From Aspidapion aeneum (taxonomy: Eukaryota > Arthropoda > Insecta > Coleoptera > Brentidae), in the NCBI GenBank assembly GCA_963576565.1, contig OY755047.1, positions 20,715,171 to 20,779,170 on the forward strand: a stretch of DNA of 64,000 bases, read 5' to 3'. The position numbers and the translations under genes were made by a program. Below the pieces are notes generated by a model, which worked only from the letters and a program-made list of their open reading frames with translations, was not told the DNA's origin and searched no databases. Positions 44,993-55,149 of this stretch are shown here, piece after piece. Each line of letters opens with the position of its first letter. Position 1 is the first letter of the stretch.

Positions 44993-45245
44993 CCTGTATA
45001 ATTAGTGGAAATAGATCCATACCAATTAGTAAATTTACAGGCGAAGGGTTGTAAAAAGTGGGATCTGCTAAGGGTAAATTTTTTATAAAATGCCAATTTT
45101 CTGTATTTATTTTTACTGACGGTAAATCAGTACAAACTTTTTGCAAAATAATTGCTTGCGTAGACACAAAAATATCTGGTTTTTGAAAATTACAAATTTT
45201 AATAAAAATCGATCCTAGATCAGAAGTAAGGAGAGTTGCCTCCAA
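44880..45245 (-). CDS. BEL protease C-terminal part and link to pol
   Basis: The frame between gag-pro and pol carries the second half of the aspartic protease fold, with the LLIGMDLF box near its end. It overlaps the gag frame by 26 bases and the pol frame by about 110. It has no start of its own and connects the other two only if one base is skipped at each of two homopolymer runs. Confidence 0.8.
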   Translation of the reverse strand: MEATLLTSDLGSIFIKICNFQKPDIFVSTQAIILQKVCTDLPSVKINTENWHFIKNLPLADPTFYNPSPVNLLIGMDLFPLIIQGEKIASDDPNQSLCYGNYFRLYFDGTNKSTLNFYPAN

Positions 45246-46956
45246 CCCCCTGTATATTTGAACATAAGGGTTGTCTGGGAAGGCCCAATTGTTGCGCTAA
45301 TTTTTGAGAACAGAAAGTGTTTTGCGAACCGCTGTCTAAAACGGCTCTAACTGTTTGAAAGTGACCGCGGACATCTTGAATTTTTACTAGGATAGTTGAC
45401 AATAAAACTTGCGATTGCGCAGAAATAAAACCACAATGCGTGGGGTTAGAACCCGAAGGAGTTGCGATTGGTACTTGTGAATTAGAAGACGTCGAAGTAA
45501 AATTGTTATTATTTTGAGTAGAGTAATTTTGAAGCGGACACCCAGTAGCCGGGGATCTAAAACTTTGCTGACTGGCCAAGTAACCACGTGGTGAACTATT
45601 TGGAGATGCGTTGGGAGACATATTAGAGAGATTTTGTGAGAAATTCACGTTAGCATCAAAATGTGATCTATTTTGATTTTGGGAACTAGAGTAATTAAAA
45701 TTTCGCTCAAAATGAATTAATGAGTGGTGTCTTTGATTACCAGGGCAATAGCGACATGAGCGTAGACTTTGACAAGAATTTGTTAAATGTATTGAGCTTA
45801 AACAATTTAAACATAGTTTTTTATTTTTAGCGTAAGAATAGCGTTCGTAGGGAGATTTACCTTTAAATGCGTTACACAAATATATTGAATGTGTGTTAGA
45901 ATCACAAAAAGCGCATCTATCTTTAGAATGAGTATTTTCCGTACCAAGGAGCGTTTTTGTATAATAAGGCGAGGCGTTATTTTTATAAAACTGTTTATTA
46001 TTTTTAAATCTATTTTTAGATTGTAGCGAATAAAGCGAATTACATTGACTTTCAAGGAAATTATAAATTTCTTGATATTTGGGCATTTCATTAGACCTAG
46101 AATTAGCTAGTTCAAAGCGCGAAAGTAGTACCTCAGGCAATTTATCTAGTAAAATGTTGGCGAGCGGAAAACACCATTGATCAGTGTCGTAATTTAGAGT
46201 TTTTAAAGCCTCAATGTTTTCTGAAAAAACATCAAGCAGCGTGCGCAGTGTTTCTGGATTGTCGTCTTTGAGAGCGGGAAAATTATACACGGAGCGCCAA
46301 TAAGTTTGAGCCGATAAGCGGGGGTTATGATAGCGTTTTAGAAGCGTATTGTAAGCGATTATATAATTAGCGTCGGTTATTTGTAAGTGTTTAACTACGT
46401 TTAAAGGCGGTCCTTTTAGGTAGGACAGTAACAAATTAAATTTAGCGTTTGTAGGAATACTAGGATTATTGTGTACAGAACTATTGTACATATCTAGAAA
46501 GGTTGGAAACTTAGTGATGTCGCCATGAAATTCGACAATGCGCAGTCTTGGCATTAAAGACGCCATAAAGCGGTCTGGATCAGAAGAATTTGAAATTTGC
46601 GTTAAGTTTTGAGGTTGAGGAGCTTCAATTTTCACCTCAAATAGTTGTTTTTGAATTCTTTTAATATCATAGAAGCTGTCGTCAAACTCAGTAAGGCGTT
46701 CATTTTCTTCTTCCAGTCTCTCCGGACTTGCCGAATAAGCCTCTATTATTTGATTTTGATAAATAAAAAATGTTTCTTTCATTTCATCAAGGTCGATAAG
46801 TCGAACCTGTAAACACGGTTTTTTTGTATCATCCGTTAGGCATGCATTAGCTAAGTTATGAAGAGTATTAATGCGATTATGTTGCACATTACGGAGTGCT
46901 TCTAACTTCTTAAGTTGCGTACTCATTGTAATGTTTTTAAAAAACTCCGTTAACAC
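45220..46956 (-). CDS. gag: BEL/Pao gag with protease active site
   Basis: 578 residues from an ATG at 46956. It has an N-terminal helical part, a DUF1759-like capsid region (FHGDITKFPTFLDMYNSSV), CCHC-like knuckles (CAFCDSNTHSIYLC and CLNCLSSIHLTNSC), a Ser/Asn-rich linker, and the protease active site in AVLDSGSQNTF near residue 545. The frame ends shortly after at 45220, next to a run of five C (plus strand 45246-45250), where the downstream protease frame takes over. In most BEL/Pao elements gag and pol form a single frame. Confidence 0.92.
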   Translation of the reverse strand: MLTEFFKNITMSTQLKKLEALRNVQHNRINTLHNLANACLTDDTKKPCLQVRLIDLDEMKETFFIYQNQIIEAYSASPERLEEENERLTEFDDSFYDIKRIQKQLFEVKIEAPQPQNLTQISNSSDPDRFMASLMPRLRIVEFHGDITKFPTFLDMYNSSVHNNPSIPTNAKFNLLLSYLKGPPLNVVKHLQITDANYIIAYNTLLKRYHNPRLSAQTYWRSVYNFPALKDDNPETLRTLLDVFSENIEALKTLNYDTDQWCFPLANILLDKLPEVLLSRFELANSRSNEMPKYQEIYNFLESQCNSLYSLQSKNRFKNNKQFYKNNASPYYTKTLLGTENTHSKDRCAFCDSNTHSIYLCNAFKGKSPYERYSYAKNKKLCLNCLSSIHLTNSCQSLRSCRYCPGNQRHHSLIHFERNFNYSSSQNQNRSHFDANVNFSQNLSNMSPNASPNSSPRGYLASQQSFRSPATGCPLQNYSTQNNNNFTSTSSNSQVPIATPSGSNPTHCGFISAQSQVLLSTILVKIQDVRGHFQTVRAVLDSGSQNTFCSQKLAQQLGLPRQPLCSNIQGVGGNSPYF

Positions 46957-47284
46957 AGGTGAACGATTAGTTTCCGAAATTTTTAATATTTAAAAATTAA
47001 AAGCGTTTAAAAAGAAAAGAGAATAGGCGATAAAAAATGTAAACAAGTCTCATTTACCTCTTAATATCTTTGTGTTGGAAACTTTTCCTACGTGCATTCG
47101 ACGCCAAGCCAAAAAGAGGTAGGAAATGCGCGAAAACAATGCGCGTTCGGTACTTTTTTACTTGTTATTTTTACTGCGAGCACAGCAAAAAGAGCAAGGT
47201 CAGCGTATTTATTAAAAATTTTATTTTTAACAAAATGCGATTTAGACTTTAATTTTTCCCGGGGTCCTGTTATCGGGCTCGAAC
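46957..47284 (-). other. BEL leader of the full copy, primer site lost
   Basis: It matches 40496-40828. The leader runs to TTATCGGGCTCGAACC and then breaks off. Instead of a 5' LTR it meets inverted pol/LTR sequence (from 47290). The full copy therefore has no 5' LTR in normal orientation. Confidence 0.8.
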
Positions 47285-47289
47285 CTGGA

Positions 47290-47383
47290 CCAAATGTTCG
47301 TACCGCGTCCGGTATCTTTAAACGACCTTTAGTCAAGCTTTGCCCCCTTCCAATTGATTCAGATTCACCTACCGAAAAATGAT
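47290..47383 (+). pseudogene. BEL pol 3' tail, inverted
   Basis: The last ~30 codons of pol, ending in the same SDSPTEK and stop as the main copy, but on the plus strand. It is followed directly by a complete LTR. Confidence 0.85.
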
Positions 47384-47403
47384 GCTCATTTTGGTGGGCC
47401 GAA

Positions 47404-48063
47404 TGAACAAGTTTCCCAACTTGTTTTTATTTTTGTAAATAATTATATTCTCTAATTTTCACTTAAAATTCGAGAAGCTATCTCTCTTAGTTTTTAAATA
47501 TTTTTGGGTTACATTTTCTACGCTTACAAGCGTTTTTAGAATATTATTTTGATTTACTTTACGCTATATCTTTCCATATTTTAAATTTAAACTTCGCGCG
47601 CTTCTTCCAGCAATGAAGGATTTGAGATAAGCGGCTAAATTCGGCCTAGCAGACGCAAACGCCGATTGTCTGAGAGAACAACTCAACCACGCGCCTCGTG
47701 CAAGTAAAGTCACCGCACCGCTATTATTTTATATTAAAATTGTGGAAACTATTAATTTTACGCTTTAGTTTATTAGATATTAGTGTTTGGAACATTGTGA
47801 ACTATAGAACAATGGAGAGTCTGGTACTTCGCGTATAATCGGGCTGGCCAGCCAAGTAGCTACAAAAGACATCTAAGGGTAAGTCGTTTCTTGATAATTT
47901 TTCATTGCTACGCTATTTTTAGTAAATAAGTTTTAGGCTCTTTTTTCCCTGTCGGAGCCCTGTGGAAAGATACAGTCCCTCTTAACTCCCACACATTTTT
48001 CTCGAGCTATCTCGAGTGGTCCTTCGGTATATTTTATTTTCTACAGAAGGCCTGACCTCACCA
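47404..48063 (+). repeat. BEL LTR, 660 bp, plus orientation
   Basis: A complete LTR from TGAACAAG to CTCACCA, near-identical to 40853-41512 but inverted. It is preceded by a pol tail and followed by a primer site and leader, so in this orientation it joins the end of one copy to the start of the next. Confidence 0.88.
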
Positions 48064-48065
48064 TT

Positions 48066-48083
48066 TGGTCCTTCGAGCCGGAT
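48066..48083 (+). other. Primer-binding site (tRNA-Tyr), plus orientation
   Basis: TGGTCCTTCGAGCCGGAT matches the complement of the tRNA-Tyr 3' end for 18 bases, two bases after the LTR. It differs from the minus-strand copy just downstream, where that copy has an extra duplicated TTCGAGCC block. Confidence 0.78.
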
Positions 48084-48344
48084 AACAGGACCCCGGGAAA
48101 AATTAAAGTCTAAATCGCATTTTGTTAAAAATAAAATTTTTAATAAATACGCTGACCTTGCTCTTTTTGCTGTGCTCGCAGTAAAAATAACAAGTAAAAA
48201 AGTACCGAACGCGCATTGTTTTCGCGCATTTCCTACCTCTTTTTGGCTTGGCGTCGAATGCACGTAGGAAAAGTTTCCAACACAAAGATATTAAGAGGTA
48301 AATGAGACTTGTTTACATTTTTTATCGCCTATTCTCTTTTTCTT
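48084..48344 (+). other. BEL leader fragment, plus orientation
   Basis: The inverted match of 40496-40828, ending within the ATTCTCTTTTT phrase. At about 48345 the sequence leaves the BEL complex and returns to the 3' UTR of the host non-LTR element. Confidence 0.75.
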
Positions 48345-48500
48345 ATTGGATGGATTTATATATTTTATATTTTTTAAATGATTTTTTCTATTATTATTAT
48401 TAGTTATGTATTTGCTTTGTCTACAAAGTTTTATACTTTATATAAGACAATAAAGCTTGATTTGATTTGATTTGATTTGATTTGATTTGATTTGATTTGA
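48345..48500 (+). mobile_element. 3' end and (GATTT)n tail of the non-LTR element begun at 37205
   Basis: AT-rich UTR with a polyadenylation-like AATAAAGCTT near 48451, then eight or more units of TTTGA up to 48500. Short tandem tails of this kind end several insect non-LTR clades. It is the only plausible tail for the open frame ending at 37821, which places the whole BEL complex inside that element. Confidence 0.65.
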
Positions 48501-48509
48501 TATAATATA

Positions 48510-48960
48510 AAATAATAAAATATTCCAAAAAAATATTATTCCCTGCATAAACTTGGCCTTAGGATTCGCTAAATTTTGGGTTTCCATGAGGCGGCGGGCA
48601 GCTCCGCTTCACTTACGCTGCGGGTGGTCATATCGCGTCTGGTCCACATCACGTGGCGGAAAATTATTGAGGTCGTTCGAAGAGTAAAAACTATATAATG
48701 CGAATCTATCAATTAAATAAATCACTGGTAAGATTTTGTCGCATCCATGCAAATTATGTAACACCCGCCACCTGTTTTGAGTCATTCGCCAACCGATTAC
48801 CTAGTAGTCATTGTTTTAAGCTTTTATTAAAACTTTGCTTATGCTGTATTTTTATTAAAAAAATGTACCGTTTCAACGCCGCAGTAATTTTGAAAAGACG
48901 GAAATCTTGAAAAATAGTAGAGCAACGCCAGACTTAAATATTTTAAGTCTAGAAAAAAAA
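48510..48960. other. Unassigned sequence
   Basis: AT-rich with a GC-rich island (about 48583-48660, GAGGCGGCGGGCAGCTCCGC) that may be the far end of the hAT-like MITE opening at 36903. No gene. Confidence 0.35.
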
Positions 48961-49090
48961 AGTGGCAAGGAGTTTTCTCGAAGGTTCACAAGGTTCACAA
49001 GGTTTTCTCAAAAACTGAAAGTTTTAAATTCCGTTTTTTGATTTTATTTTTTAGGATATTTACCACTATTAAAATATCCTGTATCAATTT

Positions 49091-49450
49091 TTGCAACAAG
49101 TTAACGTGGATGTAAATATGTGCATCACTCAAATTAAAATATGCTGTTCAAGATTACAAGATAAATATGAAGTTTTTGAAGATATATTCGAGAAAACTAA
49201 AAATGTAACAGGAGCTCCAGTTCTCCTTAAAAATTCTGAGGAAACTATTTTTAAGGAATATAACTTAATATATTACGCAATTTTGGATAATATAACTTTT
49301 CAGTTACAAACAAGGATTAAAGATTTTAAAAAATTAGAATTTTTTGCAGTACTACACACCTCCAAGTTCGATGAATATTCGAAAAATTTTCCCAAAAAAT
49401 GTATTGATAGTTTAGAAAATGCATATAAAAAAAGTTTGATCTTGTTTTAA
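49091..49450 (+). pseudogene. Probable hAT-type transposase fragment
   Basis: A 119-codon frame without stops, ending IDSLENAYKKSLILF. The stretch YYAILDNITFQLQTRIKDF, followed by LEFFAVLHTSKF, resembles the region before the dimerisation domain of ZMYM/'52 kDa repressor'-type hAT proteins (Y-x-x-I-L-D-x-I-x-x-Q-L-x-x-R-F). No zinc finger or catalytic region is present. A single family-like box supports the call, so it stays tentative. Confidence 0.4.
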
Positions 49451-49554
49451 CTATTCCAGCTACGATAAAAAATGACACAAGATAAACTTTCGCGCTGGCA
49501 ATTTTTTCCATAGAAAAAGAACTTTCACAGAAAAAAAATTAAATGAAAAATCAC

Positions 49555-49713
49555 AAAACTCGAACCTCTCTATACCTCGAACATTTTAAGTGGTCCCTGC
49601 ACTTTTTATATGTATTTTAACCTCTTTAACTCGAATTCATATAACTTGAACTCTCCACAACTCGAACTGTTTTGGTTGTCCCTTTAAGTTCGAGTTATAT
49701 AGGCTCGACTGTA
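49555..49713 (-). mobile_element. Tigger/pogo-like terminal sequence (minus)
   Basis: Read on the minus strand it starts CAGTCGAGCCTATATAACTC and has the same inner phrases as 19524-19655 (GGGACAACCAAAACAGTTCG, then AAGTGCAGGGACC). It is an isolated terminus. Confidence 0.6.
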
Positions 49714-49974
49714 TTTGATAAAAGTTTGTATTGTTAAAAGAAAGAAGGATACCGCTTGTTTACAAACTGTAATTTTTGTTTTTAGATTTAAAGTGAGTAT
49801 CTAAGTACATTTATTATCTTTGTAGAAAATCACATTTTTCAACAATCATGGAAAGGGAAAATTGGAAAAAAATACACATTGCATTTGATCATTTATTCCC
49901 ATTTCATGAAGGATTTTTTCATTTTTGGCCTTGGTGCCTCATCAGTTTTACAAGTCACCAGCCGCCACTGCACT

Positions 49975-50085
49975 ATACAGATCTCCTGACTGGTAAGTCC
50001 AACGGTGCTCCTAGGCCTTTTTCTGCAAGGTCCTTTAATGAACTCTTTAGAGTAAGCCAGTTCTGATAAATTTATCCAATATGTT
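49975..50085 (-). pseudogene. Non-LTR retrotransposon fragment
   Basis: The minus strand matches 20270-20380 (AAAGAGTTCATTAAAGGACC is shared). It adjoins a hAT-like CAGTGGCGGCTGG end at 49970. Confidence 0.6.
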
Positions 50086-50089
50086 TGAA

Positions 50090-51610
50090 AGCTGTTTTCT
50101 ATTCATTTCAATATGGTTGACTTAGCAACATTATATGCCGTGATTAGGGACCGAAAAAGTCGGCAGATGACGCTTACCTCGCTTGCTTATTAGTTTTTTC
50201 CAAAAACAGTAAATTTGAATTAAGATATATAAATTTAATCGTTTTTAACAACATAGTTATTTACTGGTTGAGTTTAGTGGATTTTAGAGTTTTACAAAAA
50301 ATTGGTAGTTTTATTTAACCTCAAAATCCACTAACTCAACCACTAATTTAATACTGGGTTACGAAGTCCAAGTCAAAAAAATAAAATAAAATAAATGAAA
50401 AAAATTACGTAAGATCAGCAAAAGACGCAATGATTTATTCCATATAACACTTTTTAACACTCACAAAATGTAAAATTACATTAGGCAATGTACCGAGAAG
50501 GCTAGAAAGCTTCCCGAATTGGATCTTTTTGAAGGGTTTCAGGTGTTTCTACAGGAGATAAAAAACCTGAGTTTAAAAGTAAAAACCGCATTTTATTATA
50601 GCGTCGTTTTTAAGATACAGAGGTTTTCTGTATTTAGACATATTTCAAATTAAATCTTATCTGTCACTTTTGGTTTCTAAGATTTTAAATATAATTATTA
50701 TTTCTTTATGGAATAGCCCTTCTATTTCTTTGTATTTTTTTAATTTATTTTATATTGTTGGGTTTTTTGCCATATATTATTGTGTTTAATAGATTAAACA
50801 TATTTGTGAATAATCGAATTAAGAAACTAAACGAAAATAAAGAGATAAATAAAAATATAAAAACCAATAAAAAAAAATATTCTAAAGTATGGAGGAAATA
50901 TTAAGCTAATTTCAAAAATCCAATAAAAAGAGTATAAAATTCTATGAAATAAAAATGCCCAATTAATGCAGTATTTCAAAAACTAAAGGTGATTCTGATT
51001 CTTTAATTTAAAAAAACTATGAAATGAAGAAACAATTTACACTAAAATGAAATATAAAAGGTATAAACCTCTTTTAAAATGCAGACTTTTTAGAAAATCC
51101 CCGTAGCTTATAAACGGCTTGCTATAACAAGATTATACCCATCTCTTCTAGAAATAATTTATTCCCCTTAAAATATCGAATTTGTAACACCCTGTACATA
51201 GTTGAATAGAAATACAAAATTATGGGCTAAGGGTACTTTAACCCTCCTAAAAGGGATGCTTAAGCCCTTCCCACAGGATTTTTAAGCTCCTCCTCTGGAT
51301 AGATGCAAAGCAATGGGAAATCTTTTCAGGATGACACTAAACGCGTGCTCTTGCTTAAAATTTAGCGTTGGAACATGCTGGAGTATAATAATACAGGTAT
51401 GCTGATATGGATATTCGCTATAAAGGGCAAAGTAATTTTTAATAAGTTAATAGGTAGGTACTTACCTTAATCAGTTTCAATTTGCAAAGATGCGAACCAA
51501 AGTCGCAACTAGGTATCAATTAATGGAATGAGTAATTCATTCTCACCGAAAGATTAGGTTTTGCAAATCGTGACGCTCCAATTTCTTAGTTTATTGAACC
51601 TCTTGGTGTT
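50090..51610. other. No gene recognised; one hairpin
   Basis: AT-rich non-coding sequence. Around 50262-50345 GGTTGAGTTTAGTGGATTTT faces its near-inverse (AAAATCCACTAACTCAACC), a ~25-bp stem with a 35-base loop. The rest shows nothing I can name. Confidence 0.5.
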
Positions 51611-51978
51611 TCAGGTCTAGAGGTTCATAGGTTTAGGACTGAGCATATTCAAAAGACAATTGAATTTTGCTGACGTTCCGAGTATATTTTTAGTCTTCTT
51701 CAGAGCAGTTCCTCTCCATGTGTTTGTCTGATGATGTTGAAAAACCCAATTTCCATGTTGATGAGATTTAATTATCATCCTTATGGTTAGATACAAGTCT
51801 AGAGGTTCATATAGGTTTAGGACTAAGCGTATTCAAAGACAATTGAATTTTGCTGACGTTTTGACTATATTTTTAGTCTTCTTCAGAGCAGTTTCTCTCC
51901 ATGTATTTTTCTGATGGTGTTGAAAAACCCAATTTTCATGTTGATGAAAGTTAGTTATCGTCCTTATGGTTAGGTACA

Positions 51979-52227
51979 CTGTCGTCCTTAGTAAGACCCA
52001 CCTATCTGCAAAAAAATCAAAAATGAGTTATGACCGAAAATGGCTTTAAATAAGTTACTTTCATCTGTTTTTTAAGAAAAATACCCAAATTTTTTTTCGG
52101 AAGTATTTTATTTTGAAAAACAAAAAAAATATATTACTATGTACTCTTAGCAAGCATTTAAACTTTAAACTTGCTTTTCTCGAAATAAGTGAAAACGTAG
52201 ATAGGTGGGTCTTACTAAGGACGGCAG
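51979..52227. mobile_element. 249-bp MITE inside the array, 4-bp duplication
   Basis: The ends are 29-base inverted repeats with one mismatch (left opening CTGTCGTCCTTAGTAAGACC). The flanks are TACA at 51975-51978 and 52228-52231. Removing it and one TACA restores the 183-base spacing of the array exactly, so the insertion postdates the array. The class is uncertain: a TA or TACA target. Confidence 0.85.
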
Positions 52228-52654
52228 TACAGGTCTAGAGGTTCGTAGGTTTAAGACTGAGGGTATTCAAAAGACAATTGAATTTTGCTGACGTTCCGAC
52301 TATATTTTTAGTCTTCTTCAGAGCAGTTTCTCTCCATGTTTTTGTCTGATGGTGTTGAAAAACCCAATTTCCATGTTGATGAGATTTAATTATCGTCCTT
52401 ATGGTTAGATACAAGTCTAGAGGTTCATATAGGTTTAGGACTAAGCGTATTCAAAGACAATTAAATTTTGCTAACGTTTCGACTATATTTTTAGTCTTCT
52501 TCAGAGCAGTTTCTCTCCATGTGTTTTTCTGATGGTGTTGAAAACCCCAATTTTCATGTTGATGAAAGTTAGTTATCGTCCTTATGGTTAGATACAGGTC
52601 TAGAGGTTCATAGGTTCAGGACTGAGCGTATTCAAAAGACAATTGAATTTTGCT

Positions 52655-52686
52655 GACGTTTCGACTATATTTTTAGTCTTCTTCAG
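52655..52686 (-). ncRNA. Hammerhead-like motif, best-preserved copy
   Basis: Read on the minus strand from 52686: CTGAAGA (matches C3-U4-G5-A6-N7-G8-A9), one extra A, a four-pair stem II (GACT / AGTC, loop AAAAATAT), then GAAAC and GTC. This is the order of a hammerhead ribozyme catalytic core. Stem III can only be the two-base A15.1-C / G-U16.1 palindrome ACGT, which would need dimer formation, as described for short-stem-III hammerheads of satellites and Penelope-like elements. Most other units have GGAAC in place of GAAAC and should be inactive. Activity is inferred only. Confidence 0.4.
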
Positions 52687-54328
52687 AGCAATTCCTCTCC
52701 ATGTTGATGAAAGTTAGTTATCGTCCTTATGGTTAGATACAGGTCTAGAGGTTCATAGGTTTAGGACTGAGCGTATTCAAAAGACAATTGAATTTTGCTG
52801 ACGTTCCTACTATATTTTTACGCTTCTTTGGATCAGTTCCTTTACATGTGTTTGTCTGATGGTGTTGAAAAACCCAATTTCCATGTTGATGAAAGTTAGT
52901 TATCGTCCTTATGGTTAGATACAGGTTAAGAGGTTCATAGGTTTAGGACTGAGCGTATTCAAAGGACCATTAAATTTTGCTGACGTTCCGACTATATTTT
53001 TGGTCTTCCTCATAGCAGTTCCTCTCCATGTTGATGAAAGTTAGTTATCGTCCTTATGGTTAGATACAGGTCTAGAGGTTCATAGGTTTAGGACTGAGCG
53101 TATTCAAAAGACAATTGAATTTTGCTGACGTTCCTACTATATTTTTACGCTTCTTCGGATCAGTTCCTTTACATGTGTTTGTCTGTTGGTGTTGAAAAAC
53201 CCAATTTCCATGTTGATGAAAGTTAGTTATCGTCCTTATGGTTAGGTACAGGTCTAGAGGTTCGTAGGTTTAGGACTGAGCGTATTCAAAAGACCATTAA
53301 ATTTTGCTGACGTTCCGACTATATTTTTAGTCTTCTTCAGAGCAGTTCCTCTCCATGTTGATGAAAGTTAGTTATCGTCCTTATGGTTAGATACAGGTCT
53401 AGAGGTTCATAGGTTTAGGACTGAGCGTATTCAAAAGACAATTGAATTTTGCTGACGTTCCTACTATATTTTTACGCTTCTTCAGATCAGTTCCTTTACA
53501 TGTGTTTCTCTGATGGTGTTGAAAAACCCAATTTCCATGTTGATGAAAGTTAGTTATCGTCCTTATGGTTAAATACAGGTTTAGAGGTTCATAGGTTTAG
53601 GACTGAGCGTATTCAAAAGACAATTGAATTTTACTGACGTTCCGACTATATTTTTAGTCTTCTTCAGAGCAGTTCATCTCCATGTGCTTGTCTGATGGTG
53701 TTGAAAAACCAAATTTCCATGTTGATGAAAGTTAGTTATCGCCCTTATGGTTAGATACAGGTCTAGAGGTTCATAGGTTTAGGACTGAGTGTATTCAAAA
53801 GACAATTGAATTTTGCTGGTGTTCCGACTATATTTTTAGTTTTCTTCAGAGGAGTTCCACTCCATGTGTTTGTCTGATGGTGTTGAAAAACCCAATTTCC
53901 ATGTTGATGAGATTTAATTTTCGTCCTTATAGTTAGGTACAGGTCTAGAGGTTCATAGGTTTAGGACTGAGCGTATTCAAAACACCATTAAATTTTGCTG
54001 AAGTTCCGACTATATTTTTAGTCTTCTTCAGAGCAGTTCCTCCCCATGTGTTTGTCTGGTGGTGTTGAAAAACCCAATTTCCATGTTGATGAAAGTTAGT
54101 TATCGTCCTTACGGTTAGATACAGGTCTAGAGGTTCATAGGTTCAGGACTGAGCGTATTCAAAGACAATTGAATTTTGCTGAAGTTTTGACTATATTTTT
54201 AGTCTTCTACAGAGCAGTTCCTCTCCATGTGTTTTTCTGATGGTGTTCAACAACCCAATTTCCATGTTGATGAAAGTTAGTTATCGTCTTTATGGTTAGA
54301 TGCACGTCTAGAGGTTGATAGGTTCAGG

Positions 54329-54991
54329 GTTGCGTTCACGATTCGGGTTAAAATTTACCGTGGGAATTTTACCCAGACGCGCCGGGCGTTCGCCGGACGT
54401 CTTCTGTCTGTCATTTGTCAATTTTTAATTTTTTTATTGGCGGATTTGAATCGAAACGATTTTCCGCCATTAACACAGATTTAAAAGATGAACCCAATTT
54501 ATGTTATTCTTTGAAGGCACCAAAAATTGTACTAGGGTTCCACCTATGCAGGCCCACCTTGATTCAAAAAACGCATCAGATGACGCTGCATTTAAAACCG
54601 GTGAAAATCCTTGTCCCGTCACATGATGTGGGCACGCATAGGTGGACACTAGGCTTTAGGTGCCCCAACACTTTGGTGGAATTTAAAAAAAAATAATTTT
54701 GACAAAAAATTAAGTAAAGTTGGGTTAGAGGTTGCTCTCATATGTTTCATCTTTGCTATGCGCATGCGCGACAAGTTAAATTTTACTCAACCAATCGAGG
54801 TAGATAAATGGTTGTTCGCCGTGTGTTAATCGTGAACGTCATTTCGCCTTCCGGTGTGCGCACCAAAGCCAGAAACCGAATCATGAACGGAAAATTCATC
54901 CAACCGGACGCGCGCGGCGTCAATCGTCAACGGGCAAAAAGTAACGCCGGGCGCGTCCGGTGTGCACACGGCGTTAATCATGAACGTCTCC
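54329..54991. mobile_element. 663-bp GC/CpG-rich-ended element inside the array
   Basis: The flanks are CAGG at 54325-54328 and 54992-54995, and the array phrase is restored when the block is removed. The ends are imperfect inverted repeats (GTTGCGTTCACGATT left, GGGAGACGTTCATGATT read inward from the right), with CpG-rich subterminal parts containing CCGGGCG / CGCCCGG. There is no transposase. The frames seen inside are accidental. Confidence 0.75.
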
Positions 54992-55149
54992 CAGGACTGA
55001 GCGTATACAAAAGACAATTGAATTTTGCTGACGTTCCGACTATATTTTTAGTCTTTTTCAGAGCAGCTGAATACGCTCTGTCCTAAACCTATGAACCTCT
55101 AGACCTGTATCTAACCATAAGGACGATAATTAACTCTCTTGATGTTTGT

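Larger units (their letters stand above)
51615..55130. repeat. Tandem array: 182-bp monomer and 327-bp higher-order repeat
   Basis: Units begin with GTCTAGAGGTTCATAGGTTT or a close variant at 51615, 51797, 52233, 52415, 52598, 52743, 52925, 53070, 53252, 53397, 53579, 53761, 53943, 54125 and 54306. Spacing is 182 (181-183), except for three 145-base units that lack the GTGTTTGTCTGATGGTGTTG stretch. These alternate with full units from 52598 to 53579, giving three 327-base dimers. Two MITEs interrupt the array (51979-52227 and 54329-54991). Beyond about 55062 one unit is inverted. Each unit contains, on the minus strand, a CTGAAGA core, a small stem, and GRAACGTC. Confidence 0.9.

Noticed and set aside
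54808..55086. Arg-rich 92-codon frame and its antisense partner
   Set aside because: They span the end of a MITE and resume in the tandem array; composition follows the CpG-rich element end.
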